Shown: one piece after another, positions 56,496 through 64,000 of the stretch
Layout of the letters: each line of letters begins with the position of its first letter
Numbering within the stretch: the stretch's first letter is position 1
Assembly (NCBI GenBank): GCA_003213015.1
Contig: QCOG01000001.1
Location: 124,001 to 188,000, forward strand
Direction: 5' to 3'
DNA: 64,000 bases
From: Pelagibacteraceae bacterium AG-430-F16
GTDB lineage: Bacteria; Pseudomonadota; Alphaproteobacteria; Pelagibacterales; Pelagibacteraceae
Notes under the pieces: model-generated
Seen by the model: the letters and a program-made list of their open reading frames with translations, nothing else
Database searches by the model: none
What the model was told of the DNA's origin: nothing
Program-made: the position numbers and the translations under genes

Positions 56496-59162
56496 ATGGC
56501 TCAAAAAACCTTAAATGAAATAAGAAATACTTTTCTCAAATATTTTGAGAAAAATGATCATAAAATAGTTGAGTCTAGCAACTTAGTTCCTAATAACGAC
56601 CCGACGTTAATGTTTGCAAATTCTGGAATGGTCCAGTTCAAAAATGTTTTTACTGGATTAGAAAAAAGAGATTACAAAAGAGCCACAACTTCACAAAAAT
56701 GCGTTAGAGCAGGCGGTAAACATAATGATTTAGAAAATGTTGGATATACTCCAAGACACCATACTTTTTTTGAAATGCTTGGAAACTTTTCTTTTGGAGA
56801 TTACTTTAAAGAAAGAGCAATTGAACTTGCGTGGAACTTAATAACTAAAGATTTTGGATTAGATAAAAATAGACTTTATTTTACTGTTTTTAATGAAGAC
56901 GAAGAAGCATTTAAACTTTGGAAAAAAATATCAGGCTTAGATGAAAATAGAATAATAAAAATTTCTACCTCAGATAACTTTTGGTCAATGGGTGAAACAG
57001 GTCCATGTGGACCTTGTTCTGAGATTTTTTATGATCATGGAGATCATTTAAAAGGTGGGCTACCCGGAAGCAAAGACCAAGATGGGGATAGATATATTGA
57101 GATATGGAACTTAGTTTTTATGCAATATGAACAAGTTTCAAAAGATAAAAGAATAGATTTGCCTAAACCTTCAGTAGATACAGGTATGGGTCTTGAGAGA
57201 ATGGCAGCTCTTCTTCAAGGTACACATGATAATTATAAAACTGACCATTTTTTAAAATTAATAAATTCGATCTCTGAAACTGTAAAAGTAAAACCTGATG
57301 AAAATAATTTATCAAGTTTTAGAGTGATAGCTGATCACTTAAGGGCAAGTTCGTTTCTACTCGCCGAAGGTGTGTTACCATCTAATGAAGGAAGAGGCTA
57401 TGTACTTAGAAGAATTATGAGAAGAGGAATGAGACACTCACATTTACTAGGATCTAAAGAACCAATTTTTTTCAATATTTTTAAAACTCTTTTAGATGAA
57501 ATGTCTAAAAATTATCCAGAATTAAAAAGAGCAGAGTCACTTATCAAAGAAACTTTAAAAATGGAGGAAGAAAAATTTTTAGTTTTATTAGAAAGAGGTA
57601 TGAAAATTTTAGATGATGAAATCTCAAAAATAGACAAGGTCCTTCCTGGTGAGGTTGCTTTCAAACTTTATGATACTTACGGATTTCCGTTAGATTTAAC
57701 TGAAGACATTCTTAAGAACAAATCTCTTCAAGTAGATAACAATAAATTTGATGAGATGATGAGAAAAAGTAGGGAACTAGCAAAAAAGAATTGGAAAGGT
57801 TCAGGGGATAGTTCAGTCAGTGAAATTTGGTTTAATCTAAAAGAAAAAATCGGTCCCACTGAATTTTTAGGTTATGAGACTAATCAGGCTGAGGGAAGTG
57901 TTACTGCAATTATTAAAAATGATAAAGAAATTCAACAATTAAAAGAAGGCGAAGAAGGTCAAATTATTTTAAATCAAACTCCTTTTTATGGGGAGTCAGG
58001 TGGTCAAGTTGGTGACAAAGGAACAATAACTTCAGGTGAAAACGAATTCGAAGTAAACGACGTTCAAAAAAAGATTGGAAACTTATTTGTTCACTTTGGT
58101 AAAGTTTCAAAAGGCACAATTAAACTTAAAGATAATGTTGAACTAAAAATAAACTCAGAAAGACGTCAAAATATTAGATCTTATCACTCAGCAACGCATT
58201 TATTACATGAATCTCTTAGAAGAACTTTAGGAACACATGTAATGCAAAAAGGATCATTAGTTGCACCAGATAGATTAAGATTTGATTTTAGTCATATGAA
58301 ACCAATTACAGATGAAGAAATGAAAAAAATTGATGAAAATGTAAACAAGTTTGTAAACTCAAAAACGGAAGTTATTACACGATTAATGACTCCTGAGGAG
58401 GGTATTGAACAAGGGGCAATGGCTTTATTCGGAGAAAAATATGGAGATGAAGTTAGAGTTGTGTTTATGGGTGAAGAAGGTAACAAATATTTTTCAACAG
58501 AACTTTGTGGTGGAACACACGTAAAAAACACTGGTGAGGTTGGTAAATTTAAAGTAGTCAGTCAATCATCAATTGCAGCAGGCGTTAGAAGAGTTGAAGC
58601 ATTAAGAGATAAACAACTTGAAGAATATCTAAAGTCAAAAGATAAGATGTCCAGTTTGTCTTCTCAAAAAAATGAAGAAACTATCAAATCGCTATCGAGT
58701 GAAATCACCAAACTTGGAGGAAAACCAATTAAAAAATCAGATGACCTTAAGATTACAATTAAGGAGCTGACAAAACAATTAGATGAAATAACAGTAAAAA
58801 GTATTTTATCAGATAATAAAAAAAATATTGTTAAAGACCAAAATATTAAAAAGATAAATATAAGATTTCAAAAAATAGATGACCTACCTTTTAAAGAATT
58901 AAGAAGACTTGTTGATCAAGGCAAGAAAGATATCAAAGAGGGAATTGTAGTTATATATGCAATTAAAGATGATAAAATAGGTTTAGCAGTAGGAGTTACA
59001 GATACTTTAACTAAACAATACGATGCAATAAAATTTGTAAAATCTGGTTCAGAAATTCTTGGTGGAAAAGGTGGTGGAGGTAGATCTGATTTTGCCCAAG
59101 CTGGTGGAGTTCATTCAAACAAAATAGAAGAAAGTTTTGAAAAGATTAAAAGCTTAATTTAA
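56496..59162 (+). CDS. alaS: Alanyl-tRNA synthetase
   Basis: [59 protein letters not shown]. Confidence 0.99.
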   Translation: MAQKTLNEIRNTFLKYFEKNDHKIVESSNLVPNNDPTLMFANSGMVQFKNVFTGLEKRDYKRATTSQKCVRAGGKHNDLENVGYTPRHHTFFEMLGNFSFGDYFKERAIELAWNLITKDFGLDKNRLYFTVFNEDEEAFKLWKKISGLDENRIIKISTSDNFWSMGETGPCGPCSEIFYDHGDHLKGGLPGSKDQDGDRYIEIWNLVFMQYEQVSKDKRIDLPKPSVDTGMGLERMAALLQGTHDNYKTDHFLKLINSISETVKVKPDENNLSSFRVIADHLRASSFLLAEGVLPSNEGRGYVLRRIMRRGMRHSHLLGSKEPIFFNIFKTLLDEMSKNYPELKRAESLIKETLKMEEEKFLVLLERGMKILDDEISKIDKVLPGEVAFKLYDTYGFPLDLTEDILKNKSLQVDNNKFDEMMRKSRELAKKNWKGSGDSSVSEIWFNLKEKIGPTEFLGYETNQAEGSVTAIIKNDKEIQQLKEGEEGQIILNQTPFYGESGGQVGDKGTITSGENEFEVNDVQKKIGNLFVHFGKVSKGTIKLKDNVELKINSERRQNIRSYHSATHLLHESLRRTLGTHVMQKGSLVAPDRLRFDFSHMKPITDEEMKKIDENVNKFVNSKTEVITRLMTPEEGIEQGAMALFGEKYGDEVRVVFMGEEGNKYFSTELCGGTHVKNTGEVGKFKVVSQSSIAAGVRRVEALRDKQLEEYLKSKDKMSSLSSQKNEETIKSLSSEITKLGGKPIKKSDDLKITIKELTKQLDEITVKSILSDNKKNIVKDQNIKKINIRFQKIDDLPFKELRRLVDQGKKDIKEGIVVIYAIKDDKIGLAVGVTDTLTKQYDAIKFVKSGSEILGGKGGGGRSDFAQAGGVHSNKIEESFEKIKSLI

Positions 59163-60368
59163 CTTCTTTTTTAAATTACCATCGATTGCATCTAGAAATT
59201 GATTTGTAGTAAGGTATTTTTGATTTGTATCTATTAAAATAGCTAAGTCTTTAGTCATTGATCCAGTTTCAACACAATCAATACAAACTTTTTCTAACGT
59301 ATTTGCAAATTTTATTAGTTCATCATTTGCATCTAATTTTCCTCTATGGGCAAGTCCTCTAGTCCAAGCAAAAATTGATGCTATAGGATTTGTTGAAGTT
59401 TCTTTTCCTTGTTGATGCATTCGGTAATGTCTCGTAACAGTTCCATGAGCAGCCTCTGCTTCCATTGTTCTTCCATCTGGTGCGAGCAGTACACTTGTCA
59501 TAAGTCCAAGAGAACCGTATCCTTGAGCAACAGTATCTGATTGAACATCACCATCATAGTTTTTACAAGCCCAAATATATTTACCACTCCACTTCATTGC
59601 GCAGGCAACCATGTCATCTATAAGCCTATGTTCATATATTAAATTATTCTCTTCAAATGACGATTTAAATTCTTTTTCAAAAACACTCTGAAATATATCT
59701 TTAAATCTTCCATCGTAAGTTTTTAAAATTGTGTTTTTTGTTGATAGATAAACTGGCCACTTTTTAATTAATCCATAGTTAAAGCAAGATCGAGCAAAAT
59801 CTTCTATTGATTTGTCTAAATTGTACATTGATAAAGCCACCCCTGATCCTGGGAAATTGAATACCTCATAATTTTTGGTATCTTTGCCATCTTCAGATGT
59901 CCACTTAATTTCAAGTTTTCCTTTGCCCGGCACTTTAAAGTCGGTTGCTCTATATTGATCTCCAAATGCATGTCTTCCAATAATCACGGGATCAGTCCAT
60001 GAAGGTACTAATCTTGGAACATTTTTACAAATAATAGGTTCTCTAAAAACAGTTCCACCAATGATATTTCTGATTGTACCATTTGGAGATCTCCACATTT
60101 TTTTTAAATTAAATTCTTTTACTCGTGCTTCGTCTGGAGTAATTGTTGCACATTTAATACCCACTCCATTTTTTTTAATTGCATTCGCACAATCAATAGT
60201 TATTTGATCTGAAGTATTATCCCTGCTTTTCATACCAAGATCGTAATATTCAATACCCAAATCTAGATACGGTAATATCAGTTTATTCTTAATAAACTCC
60301 CAAATTACTCTTGTCATTTCATCGCCATCCAACTCGACGATTGGATTTTTGACCTTAATTTTGCTCAT
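59154..60368 (-). CDS. icd: NADP-dependent isocitrate dehydrogenase
   Basis: [61 protein letters not shown]. Confidence 0.98.
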   Translation of the reverse strand: MSKIKVKNPIVELDGDEMTRVIWEFIKNKLILPYLDLGIEYYDLGMKSRDNTSDQITIDCANAIKKNGVGIKCATITPDEARVKEFNLKKMWRSPNGTIRNIIGGTVFREPIICKNVPRLVPSWTDPVIIGRHAFGDQYRATDFKVPGKGKLEIKWTSEDGKDTKNYEVFNFPGSGVALSMYNLDKSIEDFARSCFNYGLIKKWPVYLSTKNTILKTYDGRFKDIFQSVFEKEFKSSFEENNLIYEHRLIDDMVACAMKWSGKYIWACKNYDGDVQSDTVAQGYGSLGLMTSVLLAPDGRTMEAEAAHGTVTRHYRMHQQGKETSTNPIASIFAWTRGLAHRGKLDANDELIKFANTLEKVCIDCVETGSMTKDLAILIDTNQKYLTTNQFLDAIDGNLKKKLN

Positions 60369-60445
60369 ATTTATGTATAAATCTTAGTAATTGAATTTCT
60401 GCTTTTTATATACATATTAATCAGAAATTATCAAATTAAAGGATT

Positions 60446-61093
60446 ATGATAGATAAAGTTTTTCCTAAAATACATAATGAAGGTTATAAGTTTTTAGTAA
60501 TCTTTGGACTTGGAACACTCGTTTTATATTTAATAAGTGGTTTCTTAGGTTTAATAGGTATTATTCTTACAATATGGGTTTACTATTTTTTTAGAGATCC
60601 AGATAGATTCCCAATAAACGATGAAAATTATCTTGTAAGTCCAGCTGATGGATTAGTGATTAAAGTGGAGGAAGTTAATGGTCCTTCAGAACTTTCTTTA
60701 GAGAATAAAAAATTTACCAAAGTAAGCGTATTCATGAATGTTTTTGATTGTCACGTAAACAGAATTCCATGTAGTGGCGAAATTGAAGAAATTTTATATA
60801 AACCTGGAAAATTTTTAAATGCTTCATTAGATAAAGCCAGCGAAGATAATGAGAGAAATTATTATAAAATTAAAAATAGTAATGGTGATCAAGTTGTAGT
60901 TGTTCAGATAGCTGGTTTGATTGCTAGGCGTATTGTTACTGAGACAAATAAAGGGGAAAAACTAAACCAAGGTGATCGAATAGGAATGATTAGATTCGGT
61001 AGTAGGGCAGACATATACTTTGAAAATTACAAACCTTTAGTAAAAGTAAATCAAAGGGCAGTGGCTGGAGAGACATTAATTGCAAAAAAATAA
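60446..61093 (+). CDS. psd: Phosphatidylserine decarboxylase (archaeal/short type)
   Basis: FRDPDRFPINDENYLVSPADGLV; FMNVFDCHVNRIP; IRFGSRADIYF. Confidence 0.95.
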   Translation: MIDKVFPKIHNEGYKFLVIFGLGTLVLYLISGFLGLIGIILTIWVYYFFRDPDRFPINDENYLVSPADGLVIKVEEVNGPSELSLENKKFTKVSVFMNVFDCHVNRIPCSGEIEEILYKPGKFLNASLDKASEDNERNYYKIKNSNGDQVVVVQIAGLIARRIVTETNKGEKLNQGDRIGMIRFGSRADIYFENYKPLVKVNQRAVAGETLIAKK

Positions 61094-61892
61094 AATGGAA
61101 CAACAAAATAAAAATTTTAAATTAGTCGCGAACAAAAAAACAAGATCAATTTTACCTAATATGTTTACACTTGTAGGCGTATGCATAGGTTTAACTTCTA
61201 TAAAATTTGCTTTTGATGGCAGGTTTGGTTTTGCAGTTCTAGCAATTTTAGTTGCTGGGATTATAGATGGTCTTGATGGAAGAATTGCAAGACTTATCAA
61301 AGGAACTTCAGAAGTTGGTAAAGAACTTGACTCTTTAACAGATGTTATAAGTTTTGGAGTTGCTCCGGCATTTATAATGTATTTTTGGTCCCTAAATAAT
61401 CTTGGAAGAGTGGGGTGGTTAGTTTGTTTGATTTATGTAATTTGTGTTGCTTTAAGATTGGCTAGATTTAATATTACTTCAAATACCAATGCAAAGTGGA
61501 AAGATAATTTTTTCGAAGGCGTCCCTTCACCGGCTGGAGGTATTTTAGTTTTATTTCCATTAATTTATAGTTTTAGTGAACTTCAGTTTTTTTTGATCGA
61601 AAATGAATATCTAGTGCCTGGTTTTTTTATTTTAACTTCAATATTATTAATTAGCAAGATACCAACTTATTCTTTTAAAAAGATTGTGGTACCAAGAAGA
61701 TTAACAATTTTTTTATTATTTACGTTAATTTTATTTTTTGGTTTGTTATTAATTTATACTTATAACGTTATAGTAGTATCAACACTAATATACTTACTTC
61801 TTATACCAATTAGCTTTTTCCATTTTCGCAAGCTATCCAAAAAATTTAGTCATGCTAATCAAGATGGCGAAGATCAAGAAGATGTCCTTTAA
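61080..61892 (+). CDS. pssA: CDP-diacylglycerol-serine O-phosphatidyltransferase
   Basis: IIDGLDGRIARLIKGTSEVGKELDSLTDVISFGVAPA, CDP-alcohol phosphatidyltransferase motif. Confidence 0.96.
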   Translation: MQKNKMEQQNKNFKLVANKKTRSILPNMFTLVGVCIGLTSIKFAFDGRFGFAVLAILVAGIIDGLDGRIARLIKGTSEVGKELDSLTDVISFGVAPAFIMYFWSLNNLGRVGWLVCLIYVICVALRLARFNITSNTNAKWKDNFFEGVPSPAGGILVLFPLIYSFSELQFFLIENEYLVPGFFILTSILLISKIPTYSFKKIVVPRRLTIFLLFTLILFFGLLLIYTYNVIVVSTLIYLLLIPISFFHFRKLSKKFSHANQDGEDQEDVL

Positions 61893-62807
61893 ATGAAAAA
61901 AAGCGCTATAGTTTCATTAGCAGATGAAAAGTATTTTGATTTGTTAATTGAATTGATAGACTCAATTAAAAAGAAACCTGAGAGTAAAGATACAGCAATT
62001 TGTGTACTCGATGCAGGAATAAATGACAATCAAAGAGAGCAATTAAAAAATAAGGTTGATGAAGTAGCAAAAGCAGAGTGGGATATTGAAGTTTCAAATT
62101 TTAAAGTAATGGGAAAAGAATGGCTCAAAAGTCAAGTGTCTCGAGCATTCCTACCAAAATATTTTCCAAAATATGAGAAGTATCTTTGGATAGACTGTGA
62201 TGCATGGGTTAACGATTGGAAGTGTGTAGAATTATACTTCAAAGCATGTGAAAAAGGAAAATTAGGAATTACTCAAACAATGGGACCAGGATATAAGATA
62301 ATGTCTAAAGTTAAATGGTTATTTGGAAAACTAGCAATTATCAAAAGTCAAAATTTCAAACATGCTCTTTCATCAAATATTGATATTTCAAAATCAAGAA
62401 AACTTGCGTTTGCACCCCATATTAACATTGGAGTATTTTCACTTCAAAAAAATTCACCATGTTGGGAGGTATGGCAAAAAAATCTAAGACAAACTTTGAA
62501 AAATGGAAAAATTTTTGGTTCAGAAGGGTTAGCAATAAATCTAAGTGTTTACATAGATGAAGTAGATACAGAATTTTTACCTTTAAATTGCAACTGGATT
62601 GCGAGCAATTTACTTCCAAAATACGATGATTTTCAAAAAACATTTGTAGAGCCTTACTTACCGAATAATAAAATTGGCATTATGCATTTAGCTGCTGGAA
62701 TTTGGAAAAACAATGTTGATATGAGATTAGATAAAAACATAAAAATCGATATTTATAATCTTCAAGATCAAAAAGAAACTAAAAGCTTAAGGTTTAACAA
62801 TAGTTGA
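61893..62807 (+). CDS. Putative GT-A fold (GT8-like) glycosyltransferase
   Basis: KYEKYLWIDCDAWVNDWK (DxD-like), INIGVFSL, GSEGLAINLSVYIDEVDTEFLPLNCNW. Confidence 0.65.
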   Translation: MKKSAIVSLADEKYFDLLIELIDSIKKKPESKDTAICVLDAGINDNQREQLKNKVDEVAKAEWDIEVSNFKVMGKEWLKSQVSRAFLPKYFPKYEKYLWIDCDAWVNDWKCVELYFKACEKGKLGITQTMGPGYKIMSKVKWLFGKLAIIKSQNFKHALSSNIDISKSRKLAFAPHINIGVFSLQKNSPCWEVWQKNLRQTLKNGKIFGSEGLAINLSVYIDEVDTEFLPLNCNWIASNLLPKYDDFQKTFVEPYLPNNKIGIMHLAAGIWKNNVDMRLDKNIKIDIYNLQDQKETKSLRFNNS

Positions 62808-63415
62808 AAAAAAATAAGATATCTAAAAGTTGGGTTATAAGACAAAGAAGAGACAAATATGTTCGTCTATCAAAGTTAGAAGGTTATAGATCGAGGGCGG
62901 TATATAAACTTAAAGAATTAGACGAAAAATTTAAAATTATTAAAAATAATTTAAATATTTTGGATGTGGGTTCTGCACCTGGAAGTTGGACACAGTATCT
63001 ATCTGAAAAATCAAAAGGTTCAAAAATAATGTCTATTGATCTTAAAAAAGTTGAGAAAATAAAAGACGTTTATCATGTTGTTGGCGATTTTTTGGATAAT
63101 AAAAACCAAAAAATGATTACAGATTATTTTCCAAAAAAAATAGATCTAGTAGTCTCTGATATGGCGGTTAATACAACTGGAAATAAAAATTTAGATTCAA
63201 TTCAAACGGGTGAACTTTCTTTAACAGCAATGCACTTTGCTATTGGTATGCTGCGACCAAAAGGAATTTTTTTATCGAAAATTTTTATGGGCTCAACATT
63301 TAATGAAATTGTTGAAAATGCAAAAAAAAACTTTAAAGAAAGTAAAATTTTTAAACCACCTTCAAGCAGAAAAGACTCGAAAGAAAGCTTCATTATCTGT
63401 AAAAATTTAAGATAG
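62804..63415 (+). CDS. rlmE: 23S rRNA (uridine-2'-O-)-methyltransferase RlmE (TTG start)
   Basis: YRSRAVYKLKELDEKFKI; ILDVGSAPGSWTQYL; VVSDMAVNTTGN. Confidence 0.94.
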   Translation: MKKNKISKSWVIRQRRDKYVRLSKLEGYRSRAVYKLKELDEKFKIIKNNLNILDVGSAPGSWTQYLSEKSKGSKIMSIDLKKVEKIKDVYHVVGDFLDNKNQKMITDYFPKKIDLVVSDMAVNTTGNKNLDSIQTGELSLTAMHFAIGMLRPKGIFLSKIFMGSTFNEIVENAKKNFKESKIFKPPSSRKDSKESFIICKNLR

Positions 63416-63452
63416 TCACTTTAAAATTTTCAGGAATCGTATATAAACTATT

Positions 63453-64000
63453 ATGGATCCTATAAAAGAAGCACTTACCTTTGATGATGTCACTTTAGCG
63501 CCAAAGTATTCTTCTGTGCTTCCTTCCGAGGTAAATACGTCTGTCAAATTGTCAAAAAATTTGAATCTTAAAATACCTTTGCTTTCGTCTGCCATGGACA
63601 CAGTCACAGAGTCCAAAATGGCAATTGAAATTGGAAAGGCAGGGGGTATTGGAGTTATTCACAGGAATCTCACCATTAATGAACAGATATTAGAAATAAA
63701 AAAAGTTCAAAAAAAAGGTTTAGCAGTTGGCGCAGCAGTTGGGACTAATGATACCGAACTATCTCGAGCAGAGAAAATTATTAAGTGTAAAGTAGATTTG
63801 ATTGTTGTTGATACAGCACATGGCCATTCTAAAAGGGTAGCGAATATAATTAAATTTATAAAAATAAGAAAATCGAGTAAAACAACCTTATGTGCAGGCA
63901 ATATTGCAACAGCTGAAGCAGCGAAATTTTTATGCAAACTCGGAGTAGATATAGTAAAAGTAGGAATTGGACCAGGATCGATTTGTACAACTAGACTTGT
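63453..64000 (+). CDS. guaB: IMP dehydrogenase (truncated by right window edge)
   Basis: MDPIKEALTFDDVTLAPKYSSVLPSEVNTSVKLSKNLNLKIPLLSSAMDTVTESKMAIEIGKAGGIGVIHRNL ... VKVGIGPGSICTTRL. Confidence 0.97.
   Translation, partial: MDPIKEALTFDDVTLAPKYSSVLPSEVNTSVKLSKNLNLKIPLLSSAMDTVTESKMAIEIGKAGGIGVIHRNLTINEQILEIKKVQKKGLAVGAAVGTNDTELSRAEKIIKCKVDLIVVDTAHGHSKRVANIIKFIKIRKSSKTTLCAGNIATAEAAKFLCKLGVDIVKVGIGPGSICTTRL

Noticed and set aside
63416-63937. Minus-strand ORFs of 66 and 76 aa
   Set aside because: Antisense to guaB, which continues past the window edge.

Overview
The window looks like a streamlined, very AT-rich alphaproteobacterial chromosome of the SAR11 / Candidatus Pelagibacter type. This is inferred from composition, tight overlapping genes, gene order and a proteorhodopsin gene. 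Nearly all of it is recognisable housekeeping: tkt (partial), zapA, fau, yebC, tolQRAB-pal-cpoB, tilS-ftsH-folP-glmM-thiD-purA, rpoH, rluD, tRNA-Arg, an ABC-2 exporter, tsaC/sua5, xseB-ispA-dxs, aroC, pdxH, an ispB-like gene, an S49 peptidase, glyQS, ppdK, nadC-nadA, tRNA-Leu, ygfZ, pyrC, prpE, proteorhodopsin-ferredoxin-FNR-GST, dksA, umuDC, tolC, recA, alaS, icd, psd-pssA, rlmE and guaB (partial). Points worth a second look: (1) a two-gene accessory-looking cassette between recA and alaS, a NUMOD3-repeat / GIY-YIG-like endonuclease translationally coupled to an uncharacterised 127-aa protein; (2) a phage-type RuvC-like resolvase in the yebC-ruvC-tol locus with ruvA, ruvB and ybgC absent from that position; (3) a perfect GTTC-N7-GTTC SOS box at umuDC, a degenerate one at recA, and a UmuD with a shortened N-terminal arm; (4) a perfect 8-bp inverted repeat upstream of a blue-type (Gln) proteorhodopsin; (5) small sugar/glycosyltransferase islands embedded between housekeeping genes. 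I found no CRISPR array, rRNA operon, IS element or prophage. No database search was run.
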